From Zygnema cylindricum (Eukaryota > Streptophyta > Zygnematophyceae > Zygnematales > Zygnemataceae), in NCBI GenBank assembly GCA_037447655.1, contig JBBHKE010002185.1, positions 62,001 to 126,000 on the forward strand: DNA of 64,000 nucleotides. Reading direction: 5' to 3'. This document shows positions 1 through 10,433 of the stretch, piece after piece. The position numbers were made by a program, and so were the translations under genes. The notes below the pieces were generated by a model. That model was not told the DNA's origin and made no database searches. It saw nothing but the letters and a program-made list of their open reading frames with translations. The first letter of the stretch is position 1; every line of letters starts with the position of its first letter.

Positions 1-1142
1 AATCTTTTGAAAGAATAATCAAAAACTGAGAAATCAATAAAACATTAAAAATGATTTAGTTCACATTCAATTCTTCAAATTTCCAAACATTGAAAAAACA
101 AGGTAAGAATTTCCCTATCAATTTTGGAACAGCAATAATAAAAGCTCTCAAAAAAGTAAAAATTTATGGTTTGAAAGGATTTGAGTCATTCTTGGGCTCT
201 TTTGCTTTTGAAGAAGTAAAGTCCTCCAATTTCCTTCTCTTCGAATAGCAAATTTCCCATTTCCCACTACATCAGGTTCTTTTACTCTCTATTCCTCACA
301 TCCTCACCCTTCATGGCTCCAAGCGCTCCCTCTCCACATGAATCATCGCTAAGAGAAGGCAAGTTTGTTTAGCCTATAGGTAATTGGAGTGAGATTTAGC
401 GCTGGAAACACTTCCCACTCCGCTTGAGTCCTTAGGACACAAGGACGCCCCATATCTCACCAGCTGCCGCTGGGAGTGTGGTCACTTAGTTTCCCTCCAA
501 TCCGTTTCCACTTCACATTGTGGTTCCACCTACACGGGTCAGAGCACCCTCACCAGTCACGATAGTCAATTTTCAGGTGAGCAAACTTCTCATTGGATTC
601 TAACCAAAGCTTTCATACCATATGTAACAAGATTCCCTAACTCTCACAAAATCTCATTACTACAACCATTCTCAACCACACATTCCATTCATTGGAAGAA
701 TACACATTCACATTGAAACACTCACATTAAGGATAAACTTTTAATTAGAAGTAGTTATCTTGTCCGCATAACATATAGCTTGGTATCTTGCCCTCTTGGC
801 TCAACCCTTCCTTTAAAGTCTATTTCCTCTACTCTGCTCTCTTAAGTATTCCCCCCTCCTAACTACCAAAATGCTAATAGTTAGTGAGAGATTTCAGTGC
901 AAAAATGCCATTGCTCCAAAATGGTATTGTTTGCTTGAGACCAGGATTCGTCTAGAATTTCTACAAATTTTCCAAAGGAAGATATGCCTACTCTCCTTTT
1001 CGAATTCACCATTTACCCATCATCGCTTTGGACAAGCCAGGTCAAAGTCAACGCTTCGTTGAACAGGCTTTAACCTGGGCCAAATTTTGATCAGTTAGGA
1101 CTCAAACCGTCCAATGCAAAAATGTGCAAAATCTCTGACTTT
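1..1142. other. Unassigned DNA left of the solo LTR
   Basis: I see no convincing gene here. Open frames are short and lack recognisable domains. The stretch is AT-rich up to about 300 and pyrimidine-rich after that, with CT-rich tracts typical of plant LTR or leader DNA. It could be the end of an old gypsy-type element, but no priming site, polypurine tract or terminal TG/CA pair could be fixed. Confidence 0.4.
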
Positions 1143-1832
1143 CTAGGTGAAATTCTGTGGTCTCCATTGACCCACAGAATGAGCAGCCTATGTAAAGCCT
1201 CTAGGATAATATTTGCCCCTTCTACTTTCCCGTTGAATACGCGCCGCCCAGGCACACAAATATTCTGACCAACTTCACCCTTGTGAGGACAAGACTCCCT
1301 TGAGTCAAACGCAAAAAGAATCACTGAATTTGCTCACCCGAGTAGTAAGTTATGGTTGGTCAAAGATGACCTTTATAGTTACAAGCTCTCTTAGAGAGAG
1401 AGGTACCTAAATATTACTAAGTCTCGGTCTGCCTACTCATGACTACCTACTACTAAACCCTAGTCCAATAGGAACACTATATAGTACAAGAAGGTACAAT
1501 GGGCGATGTACTTATTGTACGACCATTGTACGACAAGGTCTAGAAGGTGACATCTGTCAAATCGAAAGCCATGGTTCCTCCTCCCATCTTCTCCGGTATC
1601 AAATAATGTGGCGCCACGTGGCACCGCGTGACGCTATCTCCGTATGCCGCCAAAAGCTCACTTCGCGTGGCGGCTATAATACCGGCCGTCCGATCAAAAC
1701 ATATTTTACACGGTTCAGATTCGCGTACATGCAGAAATTGCTCCTTTTGGTTAGTCTGCTGTTAATTAGCTGTTGCGTTAATGTTTATGTATTTATAAAA
1801 CCCGTCACGTGTATCGTTTCGATAACGCCTTA

Positions 1833-1883
1833 TTGGTTAAGGCTTACCTCTACAAACATAACCACAGACCATGGTTCAAATCT
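1833..1883 (+). promoter_or_regulatory. Second tRNA-like A-box/B-box pair in the solo LTR
   Basis: TTGGTTAAGGC (1833-1843) fits the tRNA D-arm A box and GGTTCAAATCT (1873-1883) fits the T-arm B box, about 30 bp apart as in tRNA genes. It lies antisense to the LTR and upstream of the tRNA-like segment found in all other LTRs. A related A-box-side sequence occurs near 22950 in the 22758-24898 LTR. No clean cloverleaf can be drawn. Confidence 0.45.
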
Positions 1884-1984
1884 TGTTTATAGCAGTTTAT
1901 GGTTATTTGTTAGTTTGTTAGAACTCTCTACTTCTACGCTTATAAATACCTATTGTACCCCACATATGTCATCGTTAACTCTAA

Positions 1985-2056
1985 GCTATCTGTTAAAGCT
2001 AACGGCTATTAAGGATGACAGGTACTAGGATCAAATCCTGATTCTGGCAGTTCACT
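1985..2056 (+). promoter_or_regulatory. Antisense tRNA-like pol III-type unit (solo LTR)
   Basis: The B-box variant GGATCAAATCC is at 2028-2038 within a short T-arm-like hairpin (AGGA/TCCT). A T-run (TTTT) follows near 2053-2056, as expected for RNA polymerase III termination. The A-box side near 1985-2005 is degenerate. The position inside the LTR matches that in the other LTRs of the window. Confidence 0.45.
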
Positions 2057-2240
2057 TTTGCTACAAACTACGAATCAGCCTATCCCCTTTAGACAGCCAT
2101 GGCACTAGCTCTCTCTCTGGTCTTCAGTGACTGCAACAAGTATGGGGACCGGAGAGATTTGAGCAAGAAGTAGGCTGCCTTTGTTGACTTACTCTATTTA
2201 TTTTTCCAATACAGACCTAGAAAATACATAAATTTCAACA

Positions 2241-2530
2241 CTAGGTATCATTTTGTAACCAATCAAAAGCTACCTTTCACTACGTAACATTTGAGTGCAA
2301 AAGTGCGCGCGAATTGAAACGCGATTTTACACGTTCGTGCATCAAAAATTTCACGCTCAAAACTTCCTACTTAACTTATATAATATGTCTTATGACGTTT
2401 CGTACAGAAAATTGTAAGAAATGAACCATCATACGTACCTAACAACTATTAGTACTTTATAAAAAATACACCAACTTTTGCTACTAATTTGACAATTAAC
2501 TTGCTATAACAAACACTCATTTGTTATTTT
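2241..2530. other. AT-rich spacer without a gene
   Basis: AT-rich sequence between the solo LTR and the first LTR of the tandem copia element. No open frame, tRNA or repeat motif is evident. It is probably the older DNA into which both elements inserted. Confidence 0.4.
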
Positions 2531-3528
2531 TGCAATCCTGTGTCCTCCATTGGACCACAGAATACAAGAAGCCTCTAGATAGTATTTAACTAACCCACTT
2601 CAAGCCACAACCACTGCTGTCCAAAAAGGCAATCTCACAGTTTGAATGCACCCCAATGCAACATGGACTCCCTTGAGTCTGTAGCAAAAAGAATCACTAA
2701 AAACGGCCGACCAGCCGATAAGTTATGAGTTAGTAAAAATACTTAATTGTACAAACTCTCAGAGGGAGATGTGACTACCTACCAAAGTTTTCTAAGTCCT
2801 GATTCCCTCTAACAACTTCTATCTACCGAAGTACAGACCAATAACATTACTGTACCGTACCAAAAAGTACTACTGTCGGTGTACCTTTTGTACGGCTTCT
2901 GTACAAGAAGGCTATTAAGCTGAGGCGTGTCCGCGTTTCACTCTTTTGTACGTTCCTCGGAATTCTCATGACCGAATATCATCTCTCCATTCGGCTCTAG
3001 GAAATGCCACGTCACAAAACGCCAAAGTGACCTTTCCGAGATCTCGGCGAAGACGTAAGCCGTTGGATAAGAACGAACATTAAATATCGTCCGTCAAAAC
3101 AAATGTCATATTCATTTGTTTCGTGCAGAATTCTGTCCGCATTGAATGTTACCTGATCTATGATGTTACGTTTACATTTCCTTTAATTGGTTTAGGGGAC
3201 ATAACATTCTTTAAATATCAATCATACCCTATATACTCTGGCGAACATCTACGACAGAGTGGTTTGAGCGGACGGCTACGCCACACTCTACCGGTCGGGG
3301 GTTCGAGTCCTGCTAGACTCAACCTTTTTGTAGAGAGTGACGTAAGTTCACTCTCTAACTATGTCTATGGAGCTGAGGCAACCATGGCAACATCACTCTC
3401 TCTCTCTTTCAGTGACTACAACAAGTATGGGGGTAAGAGAGAAGGGATGAAGACAAGCTGCCTACATGTTTCTTTTTCCGCTAATATATTAAGACCTAGA
3501 AAAAATCCAAATGATATTTATTTTAACG
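2531..3528 (-). mobile_element. Copia LTR1 (3' LTR of minus-strand element A)
   Basis: Starts TGCAATCCTG and ends TTTTAACG (CA mutated to CG), directly before the polypurine tract of the internal region. Its left half (2531-3055) differs at many positions from LTR2 and LTR3, while its right half (3056-3528) is identical to LTR2. That makes it one edge of a recent tandem duplication. The 215-residue open frame at 3123-3770 runs across LTR and antisense RNase H sequence and is not a gene. Confidence 0.9.
3253..3329 (+). promoter_or_regulatory. Antisense tRNA-like pol III-type unit (LTR1)
   Basis: The sequence shows an A-box-like GAGTGGTTTGAGCGG (3257-3271), a perfect B box GGTTCGAGTCC (3300-3310) and TTTTT at 3325-3329. 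TTTGAG before the B box can pair with CTCAA after it, giving an acceptor-like stem. It is antisense to the retrotransposon. The layout is that of a type-2 RNA polymerase III promoter with terminator; transcription is inferred, not shown. Confidence 0.6.
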
Positions 3529-5100
3529 CTCCCTTTGTTTTCTGGTCTAATTTTAATTTTTCTTTCAACCCGCATTTTTCGCGACAATATTTTAATTTAA
3601 GAGAGGGCACAAGTTTGGTCATCATGTCAACAACCATTTCTTCATCAGGTCTATACACAAGATGTAAAATATTATTTTCAACTTTTTCTCTCACGAAGCT
3701 TAATTTTATGTCCATATGTTTTGCTTTGAAATGGTATTTTGGATTGGCTGCAATTGCAATTGCAGCTTGATTATTACAAAAGACTTCATGCACTACCTCC
3801 TTCATATATCCCAGTTCTTGCAATAATGACTTCACCCACATTAGTTCTTTTACAGCAAAACAAGACGCCATACACTCAACCTCTATAGTAGACTGAACAA
3901 CCACCTTTTGTTGTTTACTGCTCCAACAACAAGCACCTGCCTCCACATACAAAACATATCCAAAACTGCATCTTCTCATAAGTGCATCCCCAAAACTGGC
4001 ATCACTCCAAGTGGTGATATCAGTGTGCTCCCCTCCCAAATGCTACCATAATTCTCTTGTTCCAACGAGATATTTCATGACTCTTTTGGCTGCCTCCCAA
4101 TCTCTCTTTCTAGGATTGTTAAGACTCCTATTGAGGACTCTTGCTGCTGCTACTATCTCCAGCATTGTACAGTTTATAAAGTAGATTAAACTTCCTACGA
4201 CCTGTCTGTAAGGAATGGATTTCAGAAACTCTCTCTCCTCTTAACTCATCTGATCATATAAGATTATCACTCCTCCTTCTACACTCCCATCACTTACTTT
4301 CTTCAAGTCCATAAAAGTGGTACAACTATTAGCTTTGTCTATTTGAAATTTCTCACGCATATTTCCTATTGCTTCTTTCTGAGTGAACCTTATGATCCTC
4401 TTCCCCCTATCTCTTTCCATTTGAATTCCCAAAATATATCTTGCCTCCCCTAAATCTTTCATGTCAAATCTGCTTCTAAGATCTTTCTTCAACTTATTAA
4501 TCTTTTCCTAAGACTTACTTAACACTAGTAGATCATCTACATAAATTGCAATAAAGATCACACCATCATCATCTTCAAACATATAGATAGTATGGTCAGA
4601 ACTGATCCTGATATATCGTAGACCGGTAAGAAACTCATCTAGTTTCTTATTCCATTGTCGGGATCTTCCTTCAGTCCATATACCGACTTTATGAGCCTGC
4701 AGACTTTGCTCTCTTCTCCTTCCTCCACAAACCCCTCTGGTTGCCTCATGAAAATTTCTTCCTCTAACTCACCATTAAGAAAAGCATTCTTAATGTGCAT
4801 CTGGTGTATTTCCATGTCTTCTGCTGCTGCCCGACTAAGGAAAATCCTTACTGATGTGAACCGAACAATTGGAGCAAAGGTCTCATCATAGTCAATCCTC
4901 TCTTTTTGGGTGAACCCCTTTGCTACCAATCGAGCCTTATATCTCTCAATGGTTTATCTGGGTTCAGTTTTAGTTTAAACACCCATTTACAGCCAATCGG
5001 TTTCCTATCCGGTGGAAAATCTGCTAGTTCCCAAGTATTTGCTTCCATGATAGAGGCCATCTCATCATTTATGGCTCTAATCTATCTGTCTTTCCTTTGA
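3529..5100 (-). pseudogene. Copia reverse transcriptase and RNase H, copy A (broken)
   Basis: Read on the minus strand, this is the C-terminal part of a copia polyprotein. The RT part (4929 down to about 4490) has the motif AKGFTQKERIDYDETFAP, the block QMHIKNAFLNGEL (the catalytic Asp of this motif is His here) and an intact YVDD box near 4530-4545, soon followed by a stop. The linker ILGIQMERDRGKRII (near 4430) leads into RNase H (4039 to 3529) with WSDASFGD, the variant STIEVECMA block, FCNNQAAIAIA and HMDIKLSFVREKV. The region ends in the polypurine tract beside LTR1. Several stops and frameshifts make it non-functional. Confidence 0.9.
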
Positions 5101-6930
5101 CTGTTTACTGCCTCCGAGTATGATTGAGGCTCATCTGTGTGAGATAGCTTAGTTACTTTGTGAGCTGCCTATTTTTCCTGGATCCTTTTGCTGCTCCTTC
5201 TCCCCCCCTCAAAATCTGAAGCTGGAATGGATGGAAGTCTTAGATTTATCCACGCTGTATCATCGGCTCCCTTGTCCACGAAAGTCGGTTCTGGTCCTAC
5301 TTCTTCTATCTCCTCGAGGTCTATAGGAGTATGTGAGGTTTTTGGTAAGTCTTTTGTATCTTGGATCTCCTTTGAATCTGCAATCACGGTTTCACTCAAG
5401 TCTCTTTTAAAAACGACCGAGTTCTCCTCACTTTCGGAATCGAATCTGAGTTTTATCATCTTTCTATATTTGAAGGGATCAAATGACTTTCCTTCATCCA
5501 TGACAACTAGGTATTTGACCAAAATGATATCTTTCTTTGCTAAGTCATAAACTTTATAACCCTTAACATCCTCATCTTTTCCCACAAAGTATCCAGGTTT
5601 TCCCTTAGCATCTAGTTTCCAGTTTTTCCTATTCGTGTTAAGACTGTAAACTTGGCTACTTAACATTTTAAGGTATAAGATATTTGGTTTCCTTCCAACC
5701 CATCTCTCATAAGGTGTCACTCCCTTTACAGCTAAGGTAAAGACTCTATTTTTAATGTAGTTGGCAGAGTTCATTGCCTCTGCCCAAATTCTCTTTCCTA
5801 TTTTCTTGTCGGCCAACATATTTCATGCACTATCTCTTAGTGTTCAATTCAACCTATCAGCTACCCCATTTTGTTCCGGGTTATATGGTACAATTTTCTG
5901 GTGCTTCACTCCCTCATCTCTCAAATATTCCTCAAACTGGTTAGAGGTATATTCCCCCCCATTATCACTTCTTATTCTCTAAATGGGGGTTTCATGCAAC
6001 TTCTCACTCCATGCTTTATATTCTTTGATGTACGTTAACGTTTGAGACTTTGTTTTTAAAAAATACACTTTAGAGTATTTAGACCAGTCATCGGTTATTG
6101 TCAACATAAACCTCTTTCCTCCAACCGAAGGTAATTTTGCAGGTCCCCAAATATCTGTGTGGCCCAAATCTAGTATTTTCTCACCTCTATATGTGGCGCC
6201 TTAAGGAAAGGGAAGTCTGTGAGCCTTACCTTGAGAACAGCCACTACAATCATCCATCATTTCATTATCCCAAACTGAATGCCTTCTACTACCCCAAGCT
6301 TTTTCATTTCCCTCAACTTATCAAAATGCACATGCGTCAATCGTTTATGCGAAATCATCAACTTTGGAACACCAACTTATTAAGCATTCTTTTTTTCATT
6401 ACTCAAGTTAAGCCCAAACATTCCTTGGCTACCCTTATCAACCGTGAAGTAAACTTCATTTCAATACTTAGTTGTAAAGACTCCCTTTCTACTGAAGGTA
6501 TCAAACTCTTTGTCATATAACACAGACATAGAGACAAAATTTTTACTCAGCTAAGGAATGTAGTGTACATCTGAGAATGTGAGTATAGAAGTCTACCCTC
6601 CTCTAAGACTTTTAGAATCTACCGACCCCACTAGATCTTTAGTAACCACTCTCCCATCCCATACTCTAAAACTATAGTAGTGAGTTTTCTTAGCTTAGTG
6701 AAGAGTTCCTTATCACGATACATATGCATGGATGCACCTGAGTTGATGATCCATTCTTCCTGTGGAGGTTCCCGAATTTCTCCAAATGCACACTTCTATC
6801 TCCGAGGGATCTCCTTCTCCTCCAAACTCTCGTCAAGGAGAAGCTCCCCATCCTCCTCAGAAGACTCATCCTCAGTTTCTCTTGTCACTCTTGTGACCAA
6901 AAGTGCCTTTTTCTTCCTTGTAGAATAACC
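5101..6930 (-). pseudogene. Copia protease and integrase, copy A (broken)
   Basis: On the minus strand the order is: acidic post-knuckle linker (about 6920-6780); protease motif WIINSGASMHM near 6750-6720, where catalytic DSG has become NSG; GAG-pre-integrase around 6430-6200; the integrase core with HTDIWGP (near 6160), a DNGGEYTS-type block near 5965-5945 and QNGVADRLN (near 5850, Glu to Asp). Then follows KKIGKRIWAEAMNSANYIKNR and the open frame 5819-5169 with the YFVGKDEDVKGYKVYDL block and a Ser/Glu-rich linker to RT. The family uses a D,D-35-E triad for strand transfer, and the Glu is substituted here. Stops at several points confirm decay. Confidence 0.88.
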
Positions 6931-7866
6931 ACCTCCATGGTTTTCTTAGAGCCTCAGCTCCAACAACTTGATAGAATCTGCGATAAAGTGTCCTGACTTT
7001 TTGCAAAAATGACAAAGGCCCTCTGGGGGACTTGGTCCCCCAGACTGATTTATTTCCCCTTTGTACGTTTTCTTCAGGTCTTTCCCCTATGGATCCCCTT
7101 CTGCTGCTAGAGCTTGAACACTCTTCCCTCCTCTCCTAATCTCCATGGCATTTTCCTGCACAAGTATCATCCAGACCACTGTATTCCACTTCCATGAACT
7201 ATCAGTTCTTTCTTGTACTCGGTAGACTATGTTCTCGTACTCGTCTGGTAACTTCATGCTGAGAGTGTTAACTTTCATTTTCATTGTACCTTTCCATCCG
7301 GCACTTTCCATCTCCATATACAAACAAGAAAGATCATTACAATAATCTAGCATCTTTCCCCCTTTGTAAGTGTAACTCGCTAGCTTTTGCTCAACCAATT
7401 GGAGCTCGTGAATAGTTCCTGCTCTATAGATCTCCACTAAACTCTCCCACAGCTCCTCGGCCTTGTAAATGTGAAGGTGATGGGTGGCCAAACGTTGAGT
7501 GAGGTGTCATAGAATAAAGTTCTAAGCAGCCATGTTTATGTCTTCCCACATTTGAGTATCGTTCTCCACGGTCTTCACGGCCGCGGATCCTAGTGCCATG
7601 GCAATAGGGGTGAGAAGTGTCTCCATCCCATTCCCCTTTTCGGAGACAATGTTGTCCCCATTATTAGCCTCCTCGCAGAAGCTGTCGTTGCAACACAAAG
7701 CCTTATTCCTCCAAATCCCGGCGGAATTCCAAAAGGTGGACGTTTCACTTGTTCACTGAAGATACCCCATAATTATTTTTCGCACAAAGCTCCTATCATC
7801 ATGGCTTCCCAATAGATAAACCCAGATCCATTCAAGGTGGGCACCCTAGAAGGTGGGCCCATAACC
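6931..7866 (-). pseudogene. Copia gag, copy A (broken)
   Basis: Gag forms the virus-like particle core. The reading frame begins at the LTR junction with MGPPSRVP (the codons are the priming site itself), continues NGSGFIYWEAMM, then breaks. The best segment is 7491-7087 (134 residues) with the UBN2/gag_2-type signature EELWESLVEIYRAGTI and MKLPDEYENIVYRVQE. A zinc knuckle CHFCKKSGHFIADS follows near 7010-6970; its last Cys is Ser. Two adjacent stops near 7780 and later frameshifts disable it. Confidence 0.85.
7852..7866 (-). other. Primer-binding site: initiator tRNA-Met anticodon-loop type (copy A)
   Basis: On the minus strand the LTR end is followed directly by GGTTATGGGCCCAC. This is complementary to the anticodon stem-loop of eukaryotic initiator tRNA-Met, which contains GGGCCCATAACC, and not to its 3' end. 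That is the half-tRNA priming arrangement known for Drosophila copia. Confidence 0.85.
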
Positions 7867-8862
7867 TGCAATTCTGTGTCCTCCATTGGATCACACAATA
7901 CACGAAGCTCTAGATAGTATTTAACTAACCCACTTCATGCCACAACCACTGTTGTCCAAAAAGGCAAACTGATAGTTTGAATCCACCCACTGCAGCCTGG
8001 ACTCCCCTGAGTTGGTAGCAAAAAGAATCATTGAAAACGGCCAACGAGCCGATAAGTTATGAGGCAGTAAAAATGCCAACTCCTACAAACTCTCAAAAGG
8101 AGAGGTGACTACCTACCAAAATTTTCTAAGTCTTGATTCCCTCTTACAACTTTTATCTACAGAAATACAGACCAATCAAATTACTGTACTGTACCAAAAA
8201 GTACTACTGTCGGTCTACCTTCTGTACGGAATATGTACAACAAGGTTGTTAAGCGGATGCGTGTCCGCTTTTCACTCGTCCGTATGTTCTTAGGAATTCT
8301 CATGACCGAATGTCATCTCTCCACGTGGCTCTAGGTCATGCAACGTCACAAAACGCCAAAGTGACCTTTTCGGGATCTCGACTAAGATGTAAGCCGTTGG
8401 ATAAGAACGAACATTAAATATCGTCCGTCAAAACAAATGTCATATTCATTTGTTTCGTGCAGAATTCTGTCCGCATTGAATGTTACCTGATCTATGATGT
8501 TACGTTTACATTTCCTTTAATTGGTTTAGGGGACATAACATTCTTTAAATATCAATCATACCCTATATACTCTGGCGAACATCTACGACAGAGTGGTTTG
8601 AGCGGACGGCTACGCCACACTCTACCGGTCGGGGGTTCGAGTCCTGCTAGACTCAACCTTTTTGTAGAGAGTGACGTAAGTTCACTCTCTAACTATGTCT
8701 ATGGAGCTGAGGCAACCATGGCAACATCACTCTCTCTCTCTTTCAGTGACTACAACAAGTATGGGGGTAAGAGAGAAGGGATGAAGACAAGCTGCCTACA
8801 TGTTTCTTTTTCCGCTAATATATTAAGACCTAGAAAAAATCCAAATGATATTTATTTTAACG
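7867..8862 (-). mobile_element. Copia LTR2, chimeric middle LTR of the tandem
   Basis: It starts TGCAATTCTG next to the priming site of copy A and ends TTTTAACG next to the polypurine tract of copy B, so it serves both internal regions. Its left part (7867-8120) equals LTR3, and its right part from 8390 equals LTR1. The simplest reading is a crossover near 8390 between a 5' and a 3' LTR. Confidence 0.9.
8587..8663 (+). promoter_or_regulatory. Antisense tRNA-like pol III-type unit (LTR2)
   Basis: Identical to the unit in LTR1: A-box-like stretch, B box GGTTCGAGTCC at 8634-8644 and TTTTT at 8659-8663. Confidence 0.6.
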
Positions 8863-10433
8863 CTCCCTTTGTTTTCTGGTCTAATTTTAATTTTTCTTTC
8901 AACCCGCATTTTTCGCGACAATATTTTAATTTAAGAGAGGGCACAAGTTTGGTCATCATGTCAACAACCATTTCTTCATCAGGTCTATACACAAGATGTA
9001 AAATATTATTTTCAACTTTTTCTCTCACGAAGCTTAATTTTATGTCCATATGTTTTGCTTTGAAATGGTATTTTGGATTGGCTGCAATTGCAATTGCAGC
9101 TTGATTATTACAAAAGACTTCATGCACTACCTCCTTCATATATCCCAGTTCTTGCAATAATGACTTCACCCACATTAGTTCTTTTACAGCAAAACAAGAC
9201 GCCATACACTCAACCTCTATAGTAGACTGAACGACCACCTTTTGTTGCTTACTGCTCCAACAGCAAGCACCTTCCCCCATATACAAAACATATCCAGAAG
9301 TGCATCTTCTCAAAGGTGCATCCCCATAACTGGCATCATTCCAAGTGGTGATATCAGAATGCTCCCCTCCCAAATGCAACCATAATTCTCTGGTTCTAAC
9401 TTGATATCTCATGACTCTCTTGACTGCCTCCCAATCTCTCTTTTTACGATCGTTTAGACTCCTACTGATGACTTCTATTGCTGCCGCTATGTCTGGCCTT
9501 GTACAGTTTATAAAGTAGATCAAACTTTCTACGACCTGTTTGTAAGGAATAGACTTCAGAAACCCTCTCTTGTCTGGACTCATCTGATAATCTAAGATTA
9601 TCACTCCTCCTTCTACACTCACATCACTTACTTTTGCAAGTCCAGGGGAGTGGTACAGCTGTTTGCTTTCTCCATTTGAAATTTCTCAAGCATATTTCCT
9701 ATTGCTTCTTTCTGAGTAAGTCTTATGATCTTTTTACCTCTATCTTTTTCCATTTGAATTCCCAAAATATATCTTGCCTCCCCTAAATCTTTCATGTCAA
9801 ATCTGCTTCTAAGATCTTTCTTCAACTTATTAATCTTTTCCTAAGACTTACTTAACACTAGTAGATCATCTACATAAATTGCAATAAAGATCACACCATC
9901 ATCATCTTCAAACATATAGATAGTATGGTCAGAACTGATCCTGATATATCGTAGACCGGTAAGAAACTCATCTAGTTTCTTATTCCATTGTCGGGATCTT
10001 CCTTCAGTCCATATACCGACTTTATGAGCCTGCAGACTTTGCTCTCTTCTCCTTCCTCCACAAACCCCTCTGGTTGCCTCATGAAAATTTCTTCCTCTAA
10101 CTCACCATTAAGAAAAGCATTCTTAATGTGCATCTGGTGTATTTCCATGTCTTCTGCTGCTGCCCGACTAAGGAAAATCCTTACTGATGTGAACCGAACA
10201 ATTGGAGCAAAGGTCTCATCATAGTCAATCCTCTCTTTTTGGGTGAACCCCTTTGCTACCAATCGAGCCTTATATCTCTCAATGGTTTATCTGGGTTCAG
10301 TTTTAGTTTAAACACCCATTTACAGCCAATCGGTTTCCTATCCGGTGGAAAATCTGCTAGTTCCCAAGTATTTGCTTCCATGATAGAGGCCATCTCATCA
10401 TTTATGGCTCTAATCTATCTGTCTTTCCTTTGA
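8863..10433 (-). pseudogene. Copia reverse transcriptase and RNase H, copy B (broken)
   Basis: Same order as copy A. The RNase H part is better preserved because the block 9232-9758 differs. An open frame 9622-8852 (256 residues) carries MSPDKRGFLKSIPYKQVVES, the linker RDWEAVKRVMRY, LGGEHSDITTWNDASYGD and the full RNase H C-terminus. The Asp-containing motif DASYGD and the E-containing STIEVECMA block are present. RT is identical to copy A, including QMHIKNAFL (Asp to His), YVDD and the stop just after it. Confidence 0.9.

Larger units (their letters stand above)
1148..2240 (-). mobile_element. Solo copia LTR with target-site duplication
   Basis: The segment begins TGAAATTCTG and ends TTTCAACA, the termini shared by the other minus-oriented LTRs in this window. 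It is flanked by a perfect 5-bp direct repeat CTAGG (1143-1147 and 2241-2245). No internal region is attached, so this is a solo LTR, the usual product of recombination between the two LTRs of one element. It contains the G-box-like CACGTG (1616-1621), paired GTAC-rich blocks near 1485-1535 and two tRNA-like antisense segments. The 140-residue open frame at 1606-2028 lies wholly inside the LTR and is not taken as a gene. Confidence 0.88.

Noticed and set aside
1606-2028. 140-residue open frame in the solo LTR
   Set aside because: Lies entirely in an LTR bounded by a target-site duplication and overlaps tRNA-like boxes. Homologous LTRs do not keep the frame.
3253-3329. Functional tRNA gene
   Set aside because: The B box is perfect, but no full cloverleaf with a 7-bp acceptor, anticodon arm and discriminator could be drawn in any copy. 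It is treated as tRNA-like only.
3123-3770. 215-residue plus-strand open frame, repeated at 8457-9104
   Set aside because: It runs from the LTR promoter region across the LTR boundary into the antisense of RNase H. The duplication explains why it occurs twice, and it has no domain.
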